A stretch of 64,000 nucleotides of DNA from Rossellomorea aquimaris (lineage in GTDB: Bacteria > Bacillota > Bacilli > Bacillales > Bacillaceae_B), in contig NZ_CP141595.1 in NCBI RefSeq assembly GCF_035590735.1, forward strand, positions 4,313,001-4,377,000, written 5' to 3'. The position numbers and the translations under genes are program-made. Each line of letters starts with the position of its first letter. The stretch's first letter is position 1. The notes under the pieces are model-generated. The model was not told the DNA's origin, made no database searches, and saw only the letters and a program-made list of their open reading frames with translations. Positions 15,697-24,484 of this stretch are shown here, one piece after another.

Positions 15697-16959
15697 TTAA
15701 CGCTTCTTCGACTCTTCTGTCAACACATTGAAAAACTCTTCATTCGTCTTCGATTGCTTCAGCTTGCGCATAAGCTTCTCAGCGAAATCAGGCTGATCGG
15801 ACATCGCTTTGCGAATCGCCCATAGCTTTTCAAGATGATCCGGTTTGATGAGAAGTTCTTCTCGACGAGTTCCGGAACGACGGATGTCGATGGCCGGGAA
15901 GATACGTCTTTCAGCAAGAGAACGATCAAGATGAAGTTCCAGGTTCCCTGTTCCTTTGAACTCTTCATAAATCACATCGTCCATACGTGATCCTGTATCC
16001 ACTAACGCTGTCGCAAGAACCGTCAAGCTTCCGCCCTCTTCAATGTTTCGTGCAGCACCGAAGAATCGTTTCGGACGGTGGAACGCAGCGGGATCGATAC
16101 CCCCGGAAAGAGTTCGTCCACTTGGTGGGATGACCAGGTTATATGCACGGGCCAAACGGGTGATACTATCCATCAGGATAATGACGTCACGCTTGTGCTC
16201 CACTAAACGCATAGCCCGCTCAAGAACGAGTTCTGCCACTTTGATGTGGTTTTCCGGCACTTCATCGAATGTTGAGCTTACGACTTCTGCTTCTACTGAA
16301 CGTTCGATATCCGTTACTTCCTCTGGACGCTCATCGATCAGAAGGATGATTAATTCCGCTTCAGGATGATTCGTTGTGATCGAGTTCGCGATTTCTTTGA
16401 TCAGCATCGTCTTACCCGCTTTAGGTGGTGCTACGACTAATCCACGTTGTCCAAAACCGACAGGCGCTATAAGATCCATGATACGCGTGGAGATTTTATT
16501 TGGTGTTGTTTCAAGTTTCATTTGACGGTCAGGATATAAAGGCGTCAGTCCTGGGAAATGGACACGTTCTTTCGCAGATTCAGGCTCTTCTCCATTTACC
16601 ATTTCAACGTGAAGCAGTCCGAAATAACGCTCGTTTTCCTTCGGAGGGCGCACTTTCCCCGATACCTTATCCCCGTTACGAAGGTCGAAACGGCGGATCT
16701 GTGACGCAGAAATATAAATATCCTCAGAGCTTGGAGAATAGTTGATCGGTCGTAAGAAACCGAATCCCTCTGATTGGATGATTTCAAGAACCCCTTCCAT
16801 AAAGAAGAAGCCTTCTTGTTCTGCACGAACTTTAAGGATAGCGAAAATCAATTCTTTTTTTGTTAATTTACTATAATAAGAAACTTTGTATTGTTTGGCT
16901 AGCTCGTAAAGCTCTTTAAGCTTCATATTTTCTAAGCTAGAGATTGTTAACTCTTCCAT
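15697..16959 (-). CDS. rho: Transcription termination factor Rho
   Basis: A 420-residue hexameric RNA helicase that terminates transcription and suppresses antisense RNA. The N-terminal domain (to about residue 50) and a cold-shock-like RNA-binding domain (GVLEIIQSEGFGFLRP near 58) precede the ATPase core, with Walker A PPKAGKTML near 180 and Walker B ILLIDERPEEV near 207; the Q-loop and R-loop region MDSITRLARAYN follows. I prefer ATG 16959 over 16962, but the ribosome binding site (GTGGTG) is weak, as expected for an autoregulated gene. Confidence 0.97.
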   Translation of the reverse strand: MEELTISSLENMKLKELYELAKQYKVSYYSKLTKKELIFAILKVRAEQEGFFFMEGVLEIIQSEGFGFLRPINYSPSSEDIYISASQIRRFDLRNGDKVSGKVRPPKENERYFGLLHVEMVNGEEPESAKERVHFPGLTPLYPDRQMKLETTPNKISTRIMDLIAPVGFGQRGLVVAPPKAGKTMLIKEIANSITTNHPEAELIILLIDERPEEVTDIERSVEAEVVSSTFDEVPENHIKVAELVLERAMRLVEHKRDVIILMDSITRLARAYNLVIPPSGRTLSGGIDPAAFHRPKRFFGAARNIEEGGSLTVLATALVDTGSRMDDVIYEEFKGTGNLELHLDRSLAERRIFPAIDIRRSGTRREELLIKPDHLEKLWAIRKAMSDQPDFAEKLMRKLKQSKTNEEFFNVLTEESKKR

Positions 16960-17293
16960 CATGACACCACGCTTTATTAATTTGTCCTACCTATAATATA
17001 AAAAAAGAAGGGTAGATTTTTCTAAAAATGAAGAAATATGTTGAAGCATAAACTAATAGAAAAAATGCTGAAGATAAAAACCTTATCTATTGTAACCATA
17101 CTTTTAATCAAGAATCAATGACTGGGTAAAAAAAGGAAGGTGATTTTGTAGATAGGCAGCATTTTTTCACCTATGAAGAAAAAAAGTGAGTGATAAGAGT
17201 GGTCATGGGCAGAAATGGTAAGACACTCTGCCCATCCCTCATCTCTTATTAAGAAGAGTTGGTTTCTCTCTCTGTGTTACTTATATCTATTTA
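16960..17293. other. Gap between glpX and rho
   Basis: No gene is supported. A 9-bp inverted repeat (ATGGGCAGA / TCTGCCCAT) at about 17204-17235 could form a hairpin downstream of glpX, but it has no T-run. The rest is AT-rich leader for rho. Confidence 0.5.
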
Positions 17294-18256
17294 TTATCTC
17301 ATGACCAGGTTTGGCTTTTTCTGAAGACTATGGCGGCCGTCTATGAAGCGGACAGTTCCAGACTTCGCACGCATTACGACTGAATGAGTCAATCCGTATG
17401 TCCCTTTAAGCTGAACGCCTCTTAACAGTTCACCGTCCGTGACACCTGTTGCCGCAAAGATCGCATCGTCACCGCATACGAGGTCTTCCATTCGAAGGAT
17501 CTTGTCCACATCCAGCCCCATGCTGATACAGCGTTGCAGTTCGGCATCATTCTGTGGTAAAAGCTTACCTTGAATTTCTCCACCTAAGCATTTCAGCGCA
17601 ACGGCAGCAAGTACTCCCTCTGGAGCGCCACCGGATCCGAATAAAATATCGACGCCCGTATGATCGAATGCCGTGTTCATAGCTCCTGCTACGTCACCAT
17701 CATTGATCAGTTTGATACGGGCCCCAGCTTCTCTCAGCTGCTGGATGATATGTTCATGACGAGGACGATTTAAGACGGTTGCAACTACGTCTTCGATATC
17801 CTTGTTCTTTGCTTTCGCAACGGCTTTCAGATTATCGATAACAGAAGCGTTGATATCAATTTCCCCGACCGCTTCTGGTCCTACTGCAATTTTATCCATA
17901 TACATATCCGGTGCGTTCAGTAGGTTTCCATGGTCCGCCACCGCTAACACTGCCAGTGCATTCCAGCCTCCGGAAGCAACGATATTCGTTCCTTCCAACG
18001 GATCGACGGCCACATCTACACGTGGACCATAGCCTGTCCCTAGTTTTTCACCGATATAAAGCATTGGAGCTTCATCCATTTCACCTTCACCGATGACAAC
18101 TGTTCCCTTCATCGGTACTGTATCGAATACATCGCGCATGGCAGAGGTTGCAGCATCATCTGCTTCATCCTTCTTACCGCGACCCATCCATCGAGCCGAT
18201 GCAAGGGCAGCCCCTTCTGTTACTCGAACAAGCTCCATTGATAAACTTCTTTCCAT
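17294..18256 (-). CDS. glpX: Fructose-1,6-bisphosphatase, class II
   Basis: A 320-residue metal-dependent phosphatase of the GlpX family, converting fructose 1,6-bisphosphate to fructose 6-phosphate in gluconeogenesis. Metal-site motifs are present: VIGEGEMDEAPML near residue 55, DPLEGTNIVASGG near 85, and LFGSGGAPEGVLAA near 188. ATG 18256 has GGGAGG 8 bases upstream. The position next to murAB, fsa and fba places three sugar-phosphate genes together, as in other Bacillus. Confidence 0.95.
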   Translation of the reverse strand: MERSLSMELVRVTEGAALASARWMGRGKKDEADDAATSAMRDVFDTVPMKGTVVIGEGEMDEAPMLYIGEKLGTGYGPRVDVAVDPLEGTNIVASGGWNALAVLAVADHGNLLNAPDMYMDKIAVGPEAVGEIDINASVIDNLKAVAKAKNKDIEDVVATVLNRPRHEHIIQQLREAGARIKLINDGDVAGAMNTAFDHTGVDILFGSGGAPEGVLAAVALKCLGGEIQGKLLPQNDAELQRCISMGLDVDKILRMEDLVCGDDAIFAATGVTDGELLRGVQLKGTYGLTHSVVMRAKSGTVRFIDGRHSLQKKPNLVMR

Positions 18257-18440
18257 GTATATAGCCTCCCGTAATCCCTTTTGTTTTACAATATTCTTTA
18301 ATTGTATAACATATTGACAGATTTATTGTAACACATTGAAACGATTAGAGAGACTTTTTTTCGAAAAAAGTAGGACACAATGGTTCATTCAGGTAGAAAA
18401 GAACTGGTCATATTGGAATATTTAAGGAATTCAACCAAAA

Positions 18441-18702
18441 GCGAGTAGTTGTTGATTTCCACTCCAGGGTGCTCGCTTTCCGCGGGGCGGGCAGTGAGCC
18501 TCCTCGGCTTCGCCTGCGGGGTCTCACCTTTCCAGCTCCGGCGGCTAGCCCCTCGAGGTCATAAGCTAAATGGTCCAAGAAGGCAAAGAACGCCTTCCCG
18601 GCCCATTCATCTTATGCTTGTCGGGGCTGTTCGAGCCACCTCCGCTTTTCGACGGTCCCGCTATACTCTCAGGAGTTGAGCACCTTCCGCTCCAATCAAC
18701 TT
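18441..18702. repeat. C-family repeat, copy 2, interrupted by a B element
   Basis: The left half (18441 to about 18530) and right half (about 18651-18702) together make an ordinary C element: GTTGATTTCC start, GAGCCTCCTCGGCTTCGCC core, then TCCCGCTATACT and TTCCGCTCCAATCAAC end. The 120 bases between the halves are a complete B-family element, absent from the other C copies. Confidence 0.85.
18531..18650. repeat. B-family repeat nested inside a C element
   Basis: Read on the minus strand it begins GAAAAGCGGAGG and ends GGAGCTGGA, with GACAAGCATAAG in the left arm and CTTATGACCTCGAGGGG in the right arm, the same layout as the copies at 7490 and 52478. It splits the surrounding C element at its centre, so it arrived after that element. 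Confidence 0.82.
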
Positions 18703-18779
18703 ATTTAATACTTACCTTTTACCTCAAAACATAAGAGTAAAAGCAACAATTTCTCGAAAGCTATAAAGTTTTACTGAAA

Positions 18780-20063
18780 CTACGACTTCATCTGCTCCAG
18801 CTCTTCAGCTGACATCTTTTCACGCCAGATTGTTGCTCCTAGGCCTTCAAGCTTGGCAACCAGGTCGCTGTATCCGCGGTCGATATGCTCGAGACCGGTC
18901 ACTTCTGTGATTCCTTCTGCCATTAAGCCTGCGATGACAAGAGCAGCTCCTGCGCGCAGGTCACTTGCTTTCACTTTGGCGCCTTGTAATTGTACAGGTC
19001 CATTGACGATGGCCGAGCGACCTTCCACTTTAATCGTCGCATTCATTCTTCTCAGTTCATCGATATGCTTGAAGCGGGCTGAATAGATGGTGTCCGTTAC
19101 GACAGCAGAACCTTCTGCCCTGTTCAATAACGTGGTAAACGGCTGTTGCAGATCTGTTGGGAAACCTGGATACACCAATGTTTTCACATCAACGGATTTG
19201 AGCTTGTCCGCTCTTCCGATAAAGATCTGGTCATCGTTTGTTTCAACAGGAACGCCCATTTCGCGGAGCTTGGCAATGACCGATTCCATATGTAATGGTA
19301 TAACGTTATCAACAAGCACACCTTTACCGACCGCTGCTGCAAGGATCATGAACGTTCCTGCTTCAATACGGTCAGGAATGATTGTGTGACGGCAGCCGTG
19401 AAGCTCGTCTACACCATCAATACGGATCACATCGGTTCCAGCCCCTTTAATCTTTGCACCCATATTACTTAGTAATGTAGCTACGTCAATGATTTCAGGT
19501 TCTTTCGCCGCATTTTCAATGATCGTTCTGCCTTTTGCGCGTACAGCGGCAAGCATGATGTTGATCGTTGCCCCTACACTGACGACATCCAGGTAAATAC
19601 GGGCACCCCTTAATTCATCGGCACGTAAATAAATCGCACCCTGTTCATTCGTCACTTCTGCTCCAAGAGCCTCGAAGCCTTTAATGTGTTGATCAATCGG
19701 GCGTGGACCAAGATGACATCCACCTGGTAATCCGATGACCGCTTTTTTGAATCGTCCAAGCATCGCTCCCATTAAATAATAGGATGCACGAAGCTTTTTC
19801 ACCTTCCCGCTCGGTAAAGGCATGGACACCATTTGACTTGGATCTACACTCATATCCCCATCTTCCAAGTTGACGGAACCACCGATCTCCTCTAGTAGAT
19901 CTTTCAATGTCCGCACATCAGAGATGTCTGGTAACCCTTCGATTGTGACTGGTGAATCAGCAAGAATGGTTGCCGGGATCAAGGCTACCGCACTATTTTT
20001 GGCCCCACTGACTTTAATGGTTCCTTCTAGGGGATAGCCTCCTGCAATTTTTAGCTTTTCCAT
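18780..20063 (-). CDS. murAB: UDP-N-acetylglucosamine 1-carboxyvinyltransferase (MurZ/MurAB paralogue)
   Basis: A 427-residue cytosolic enzyme that transfers enolpyruvate from PEP to UDP-GlcNAc, the first committed step of peptidoglycan synthesis and the fosfomycin target. The SGAKNSAVALIPA segment near residue 18 and the active-site cysteine in GLPGGCHLGPRPIDQH near 117 are intact, so fosfomycin binding is expected. Gene order fsa-murAB-glpX identifies the second Bacillus paralogue (MurAB/MurZ) rather than MurAA. I start at ATG 20063 with AAGGGAG upstream; the extra 20 residues of the longer frame have no ribosome binding site. Confidence 0.95.
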   Translation of the reverse strand: MEKLKIAGGYPLEGTIKVSGAKNSAVALIPATILADSPVTIEGLPDISDVRTLKDLLEEIGGSVNLEDGDMSVDPSQMVSMPLPSGKVKKLRASYYLMGAMLGRFKKAVIGLPGGCHLGPRPIDQHIKGFEALGAEVTNEQGAIYLRADELRGARIYLDVVSVGATINIMLAAVRAKGRTIIENAAKEPEIIDVATLLSNMGAKIKGAGTDVIRIDGVDELHGCRHTIIPDRIEAGTFMILAAAVGKGVLVDNVIPLHMESVIAKLREMGVPVETNDDQIFIGRADKLKSVDVKTLVYPGFPTDLQQPFTTLLNRAEGSAVVTDTIYSARFKHIDELRRMNATIKVEGRSAIVNGPVQLQGAKVKASDLRAGAALVIAGLMAEGITEVTGLEHIDRGYSDLVAKLEGLGATIWREKMSAEELEQMKS

Positions 20064-20253
20064 ATTAAACTCCCTTCCACTGTTTATTGATGAGGAAGCC
20101 CCAATGGCTGTCAGACTCCGCACACCAAAAACAAAAAGGATTATTTTTCCAAAAGAAGACGTTCTAAGAGGTATTGTCTACTAGTGTATACATAATTCGT
20201 CAAAACATGTATAGGATAAAAGAATTTTTTTTACTGGACCGATTGACTTGAAA

Positions 20254-20895
20254 TTAGCGGTTGTTCCAATCATTCAGGAATGCATCGATTCCTTTATCCG
20301 TAAGGGGATGATGGAACAGTTGCTTTAACACTTTCAGAGGAACGGTCGCAATATGAGCCCCTCTTAAGGCAGCTTCTGTAATATGCTGTGGATGGCGGGT
20401 CGATGCCGCGATGATTTCTGTTTCCAGGCCGTGAATCGCAAAGATTTCAGCGATCTTGGATACAAGCTCGAGACCATCATGACCGATATCATCTAATCTT
20501 CCTAAAAAAGGCGAAACATACGTCGCTCCAGCACGAGCCGCTAAAAGCGCCTGGTTCGCACTGAAAATCAGCGTGACATTTGTCTTAATTCCTTCTTTAG
20601 CAAAAGTAGATGTCGCTTTCAATCCGTCCGGCGTCATTGGCAGCTTAACCGTAATGTTAGGCGCGATCTTCGCAAGCTCCCTGCCCTCTTTGATCATTCC
20701 TTCAGCGTCTGTCGCGATGACTTCAGCGCTTACAGAACCAGGGACTAAATCCGTGATTTCTTTTAAACGATCTTCAAATGTTACGTTTTTTTCTTTGGCT
20801 ACAAGCGACGGATTCGTTGTCACTCCTGAAAGAATACCCCATTCAAATGCTTCTTGAATTTCACTCATGTTTGCTGTGTCTATGAAAAATTTCAT
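20254..20895 (-). CDS. tal: Transaldolase/fructose-6-phosphate aldolase family protein
   Basis: A 213-residue TIM-barrel enzyme of the small (subfamily 3/FSA-like) transaldolase group. The Schiff-base lysine is in NVTLIFSANQALLAARAGA context after ITVKLPMTPDG near residue 84, and the N-terminus MKFFIDTANMSEIQEAFEWG is typical. The Bacillus members are regarded as transaldolases of the pentose phosphate pathway; true F6P-aldolase activity cannot be judged by eye. ATG 20895 follows GGTAGAGG closely; the in-frame ATG at 20931 has no ribosome binding site. Confidence 0.92.
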   Translation of the reverse strand: MKFFIDTANMSEIQEAFEWGILSGVTTNPSLVAKEKNVTFEDRLKEITDLVPGSVSAEVIATDAEGMIKEGRELAKIAPNITVKLPMTPDGLKATSTFAKEGIKTNVTLIFSANQALLAARAGATYVSPFLGRLDDIGHDGLELVSKIAEIFAIHGLETEIIAASTRHPQHITEAALRGAHIATVPLKVLKQLFHHPLTDKGIDAFLNDWNNR

Positions 20896-20942
20896 TACCT
20901 CTACCCCATTTTCGACAAAATTTTCAATCATCTTTTAATGAA

Positions 20943-20990
20943 CGGAAGGGACTGACCCAAAAAGGTATTAAACCTCTCCTGGTGCCAGTC
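20943..20990 (-). terminator. Hairpin after fba
   Basis: GGGACTG and CAGTCCC form an outer stem, with an inner AGGT/ACCT hairpin followed by TTTT on the minus strand. It resembles the GGTGCCAG-type repeats seen elsewhere and probably ends the fba transcript. Confidence 0.5.
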
Positions 20991-21071
20991 CCATCCTACA
21001 GCTTCATTCTTTTTCTACCACATTCGGAAAGCCTGTAATCTACACGCAAGGACTTTCCAAACATTACCTAT

Positions 21072-21932
21072 CTATTTAGCTTGGTTAGAAGAACCAAATT
21101 CGCGCATTTTGCCAGCAACTGTCGCTTTGATCGCTTCACGGGCAGGACCCATGTATTTACGTGGATCATATACTTCTGTGTCAGCTGCAAGCACTTCACG
21201 TACTGCTTTAGCAGAAGCAATTTGGTTCTCAGTGTTTACGTTGATTTTTGCTGTTCCGTAAGAAATCGCTTTTTGGATGTCTTTTGTCGGAATTCCAGTA
21301 CCACCGTGAAGTACTAGAGGTACTCCAGTCGCTGCACCGATTTCTTCCATCTCTTTGAATCCAAGATTTGGTTCACCTTTGTAAGGACCATGAACAGAAC
21401 CAAGTGCAGGTGCAAGTGTATCGATACCAGTACGCTCTACTAATTCTTGACACTCTTTAGGATCTGCATAGATAACGCCATCTGCTACTATGTCATCCTC
21501 TTGTCCACCAACAGTTCCAAGCTCAGCTTCAACAGAAACACCTTTAGAGTGAGCATATTCAACCACTTTAGAAGTGATTTCAATGTTCTCCTCGAAAGGA
21601 CCGTGAGAAGCGTCGATCATGACAGAAGTGAATCCTGCATCGATTGCTTCTTTACATTTATCATAGCTTGAACCGTGGTCTAAGTGAATCGCAACAGGTA
21701 CTGTGATGTTTAAGTCTTCCATAAGACCTTCAACCATCTTCACAACTGTTTTGAAGCCGCTCATGTAACGTGCTGCCCCTTCAGAAACACCAAGGATGAC
21801 AGGTGATTTTTCTTCTTCAGCAGCTTGTAGGATCGCTTGAGTGAACTCAAGGTTATTCAGGTTGAATTGACCTACTGCATAGCTGTTTTCTTTTGCTTGA
21901 ATTAGCATGTCTTTCATTGAAACTAAAGGCAT
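21072..21932 (-). CDS. fba: Fructose-bisphosphate aldolase, class II
   Basis: A 286-residue zinc-dependent aldolase that cleaves fructose 1,6-bisphosphate to DHAP and glyceraldehyde 3-phosphate in glycolysis. Catalytic and metal residues are visible in VPVAIHLDHGSSYD near residue 77, GTVGGQEDD near 140, and the histidines in GSVHGPYKGEPNLGF near 178 and LVLHGGTGIP near 207. ATG 21932 has AAGGAGG 8 bases upstream. It sits between spo0F and tal as in B. subtilis. Confidence 0.97.
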   Translation of the reverse strand: MPLVSMKDMLIQAKENSYAVGQFNLNNLEFTQAILQAAEEEKSPVILGVSEGAARYMSGFKTVVKMVEGLMEDLNITVPVAIHLDHGSSYDKCKEAIDAGFTSVMIDASHGPFEENIEITSKVVEYAHSKGVSVEAELGTVGGQEDDIVADGVIYADPKECQELVERTGIDTLAPALGSVHGPYKGEPNLGFKEMEEIGAATGVPLVLHGGTGIPTKDIQKAISYGTAKINVNTENQIASAKAVREVLAADTEVYDPRKYMGPAREAIKATVAGKMREFGSSNQAK

Positions 21933-22112
21933 AGTAATTTCCTCCTTTTATTCAGTCAGTGAACCATTCTAGTAGAAATGGCGGTGTTATTTATAGCACC
22001 ATGTGACATTGTTTACAATTTCACTTGTATCATACCAAAACAGAATTGATTTTACCAACTGCAGAGGCGAATTGATAAAAATACTACTATTTTCACTATT
22101 CAAATAATACTA

Positions 22113-22475
22113 TCAAGCTGGAATATATTGTTTCACAGCCTGCCTGATGTCGTCGATATCAAACGGTTTCGCAAAGTGAGTAAGCGCTCCCAGATCCTTT
22201 GCTTCCTGAATCATGTCCAGTTCCCCGTACGCCGTCATAATAATGACGCGGATATCTGCATCCTTCTGCTTCATTCTCTTTAAAATTTCGATCCCATCCA
22301 TCCCCGGAATCTTCATATCCAGCAAAACCAAATCAGGGGAATGCTTATCTACAATTTCAAGAGCCTGGATACCGTTCGCTGCTTGAAATGTTTGGTAGCC
22401 TTCCTTTTGTAACACTTCATTTAATAGAATCCTAATACCAAATTGATCGTCTACAATAAGAATTTTCTCGTTCAT
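22113..22475 (-). CDS. spo0F: Sporulation response regulator Spo0F
   Basis: A 120-residue single-domain response regulator that passes phosphate from the sporulation kinases to Spo0B in the phosphorelay. It has the acidic pair in ILIVDDQFGIR, phospho-acceptor Asp54 in LVLLDMKIPGMDG, Thr in VIIMTAYGELD and Lys in THFAKPFDIDDI. It is close to B. subtilis Spo0F throughout. I use ATG 22475 (MNEKIL); the frame also opens at a TTG nine bases earlier. Confidence 0.97.
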   Translation of the reverse strand: MNEKILIVDDQFGIRILLNEVLQKEGYQTFQAANGIQALEIVDKHSPDLVLLDMKIPGMDGIEILKRMKQKDADIRVIIMTAYGELDMIQEAKDLGALTHFAKPFDIDDIRQAVKQYIPA

Positions 22476-22645
22476 CCATCCCAATCCCCTTCATATTAAA
22501 GTAAATTATGTATTACGAAACTAAATAACCGGCTAATAATTGTATATTTATTACTAATTCTCTTTTTCCTGTAAAAAATCCTGCTTCTTATCAAGATTTT
22601 ACTTAAGACCTTTTTCCCCTTTATAATAAGCGTTACGATGACAAA

Positions 22646-22652
22646 TGTCGAA
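22646..22652. promoter_or_regulatory. Candidate Spo0A box between spo0F and ywjG
   Basis: TGTCGAA lies in the divergent promoter region, 170 bases upstream of spo0F and 28 bases upstream of ywjG. B. subtilis spo0F is under Spo0A control from boxes in this gap. The core 7-mer alone is common, so the match is suggestive only. Confidence 0.35.
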
Positions 22653-22679
22653 GCTAAATATATAAGGAGAGTTTATTCT

Positions 22680-23204
22680 ATGATAAAAATGTTCACGACA
22701 CAGTTAACCGGACTGTTCAAACGCATTTACGATAAGCAGGAATTCGAAATCGAAGACGGTGCCCGCCTGCTGGCCCAAGCCGCCATCGGACAAGGAAATA
22801 TCTACATTAAGGGCTACGGGGAAATGGAAGCTGTCACAGCCGAGGCTTTGTTTGGTGCTGAACCTCTTCCTTCTGCAAAAAGATACGATGGTTCCACCCG
22901 GCTGACCGAAGCTGATCGAGTATTAGTCGTCAGCCGTTTTTCAACTGATGAGGATGCTGTGGAGTTAGGGAAAAAGTTAGCTGATGAAGGTGTGCCATTT
23001 GTGACTTTCTCTGGATTGGTGGAGGGGGAAGAGAATCTGGTGGACTTAGCAGATGTTCATTTAGATACAAAAGTGATCAAGGGCATGCTTCCAGGCGATG
23101 AAATCGGTGAGCGTGTGAGCTTCCCTTCCAGCATGGCCGCCCTTTATCTTTATTTCGCCCTGGGGTTTGTGATCCGTGAGATGTTGGAAGAGTATGAGGA
23201 ATAG
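22680..23204 (+). CDS. ywjG: DUF2529 protein YwjG
   Basis: A 174-residue cytosolic protein of unknown function, divergent from spo0F as in B. subtilis. The fold looks like a SIS-type sugar-phosphate-binding domain: AQAAIGQGNIYIKGYGEMEAV, then VLVVSRFSTDEDAVELGKKLADEGVPFVTFSG, and a conserved C-terminus FPSSMAALYLYFALGFVI. ATG 22680 follows AAGGAG by 10 bases. A strong terminator follows. Confidence 0.85.
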   Translation: MIKMFTTQLTGLFKRIYDKQEFEIEDGARLLAQAAIGQGNIYIKGYGEMEAVTAEALFGAEPLPSAKRYDGSTRLTEADRVLVVSRFSTDEDAVELGKKLADEGVPFVTFSGLVEGEENLVDLADVHLDTKVIKGMLPGDEIGERVSFPSSMAALYLYFALGFVIREMLEEYEE

Positions 23205-23210
23205 TAGATA

Positions 23211-23242
23211 GACCCGTTCCTGGTTGGGGGCGGGTTTTTTTT
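23211..23242 (+). terminator. Terminator of ywjG
   Basis: ACCCG and CGGGT with extra G-U pairs in the inner stem, followed by eight T. Confidence 0.82.
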
Positions 23243-23267
23243 CATGGATATAGTCTGAGAGACGCGC

Positions 23268-23412
23268 GTGAAGTTTGTCATTTATTGTAGAACGGTCGAT
23301 ATCTTGAAAATATGGTTGATATATTGAAAGAACGGCTGATAAAACGATATGAATGTCGATATATTCAAATGAAGGTTGATAAATCCGAATAACGGTCTAT
23401 AACCTTTCTACT
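23268..23412. repeat. Phased 20-bp array, locus 2a (CGGTCGATAT units)
   Basis: Units resembling CGGTCGATATNTTGAAAA start at 23293, 23313, 23333, 23353, 23373 and 23393, exactly 20 bases apart each time. The first ~60 bases are nearly identical to the array at 27930, in the same orientation. Confidence 0.8.
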
Positions 23413-23449
23413 GGATTCCATGTGGCACCAAAGGTTGATTTTCACACAC

Positions 23450-23483
23450 AAAAAAGAGAGGCACCATTAAAAGGCACCTCTCC
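23450..23483 (-). terminator. Terminator of the sugar ABC transporter operon
   Basis: GAGAGGTGCC and GGTGCCTCTC around a 7-base loop, then six T on the minus strand, just past the permease gene. Confidence 0.88.
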
Positions 23484-23494
23484 CCTCAACGAGT

Positions 23495-24484
23495 TCAAGC
23501 CCCACGCACCTTCCTGGCATGCACATACGTCACCGCCAATGCCAATACCAGCACGCTTCCTTTAATAATCTCAAATGCATAGTATGGTAGATTCATCATC
23601 GTCAATCCATTCAGCATGACTCCGATCAACGCTGCCCCAAAGAAGGTTCCGAGGATATTCGGTTTCCCCGCACCCAAGACGGAAAAGCCGACAAACACCG
23701 CGGCGACTGCTTCCATCAGGAGCGGGGCACCGGCATCCATCTGCCCTGATCCGACCCGGGCCGTGAACAGGATTCCTCCAATCGATGCGAATATACCTGA
23801 GAGAACGTAGGCAATCAATTTAACCCTCGTCACTCTGACACCAGATAAGCGTGATGCTTCCGCGTTGCCTCCTGTCATATACAAAATCCGTCCCCACCTC
23901 GTGAAATGCATGATCACATAGACGATTCCGACCAGCACGAGCATGATCCATACCGGTACCGGCAATCCGAGCCACTTTCCCTGGCCGATCCAGAGGAATG
24001 CTTCGGAAAATTCCCCAGGGGCTGTCCCACCAGTTGTCATCGGCATATTATTGTAGATCGAGTATCCTTCTGTATACGTTCGATGAACACCTGAAATGAT
24101 ATACATGGCCCCTAATGTTGCAAGCAAATCCGGAATTCCAAACTTCACGATCAATAGCGAATTGAATAACCCGACTCCTGCTCCCACCAACAATGGAACA
24201 AGGAGCACGATCCACAACGGGGCTTCATACCAGACCATCAAAGAAGCTGTCACAACAGTAGACAGGGATACCGTCGATCCCACCGATAGGTCAAAGCCAT
24301 CGACGACGAGGGTAAAAGTGACCCCGATGGCAACCAATGTGACGATGGAAATCGAGCGGAGAATGTCTGATAGATTTCCATATGTAAAGAAAAATGGGTT
24401 ATATAAGCTAAAAAATAGAAGAATTGCAGCCATCAATACAATGGCACCGTATTTAAATAGTAAGTCGAGTAGCTTGCCTTTCAT
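23495..24484 (-). CDS. Sugar ABC transporter permease (CUT2/RbsC family)
   Basis: A 329-residue inner-membrane permease with about eight to ten hydrophobic helices, of the BPD_transp_2 family that includes RbsC, XylH and MglC. The signature near residue 65 (VDGFDLSVGSTVSL) and the EAA-like region IASIGGILFTARVGSG and AVFVGFSVLGAGKPNILGT support this. I start at ATG 24484 (AGGAGGG 10 bases upstream), which overlaps the ATPase gene by 32 bases and indicates translational coupling. The sugar cannot be told. It is last in an SBP-ATPase-permease operon. Confidence 0.9.
   Translation of the reverse strand: MKGKLLDLLFKYGAIVLMAAILLFFSLYNPFFFTYGNLSDILRSISIVTLVAIGVTFTLVVDGFDLSVGSTVSLSTVVTASLMVWYEAPLWIVLLVPLLVGAGVGLFNSLLIVKFGIPDLLATLGAMYIISGVHRTYTEGYSIYNNMPMTTGGTAPGEFSEAFLWIGQGKWLGLPVPVWIMLVLVGIVYVIMHFTRWGRILYMTGGNAEASRLSGVRVTRVKLIAYVLSGIFASIGGILFTARVGSGQMDAGAPLLMEAVAAVFVGFSVLGAGKPNILGTFFGAALIGVMLNGLTMMNLPYYAFEIIKGSVLVLALAVTYVHARKVRGA

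Noticed and set aside
18449..18679. Open frame across the nested C/B repeat (and similar frames at 11389 and 27455)
   Set aside because: These frames are produced by the GC-rich repeat elements, recur with each copy, and have no ribosome binding site.
23268..23412. CRISPR array at the 20-bp repeats
   Set aside because: The repeated core is 8-10 bases and degenerate, the step is 20 bp, there are no constant 24-37-bp repeats with unique spacers, and no cas genes are nearby.
24453..24484. Possible frameshift or fusion between the ABC ATPase and permease genes
   Set aside because: Both proteins are full length, and the 32-base overlap with a ribosome binding site inside the upstream gene is ordinary translational coupling.
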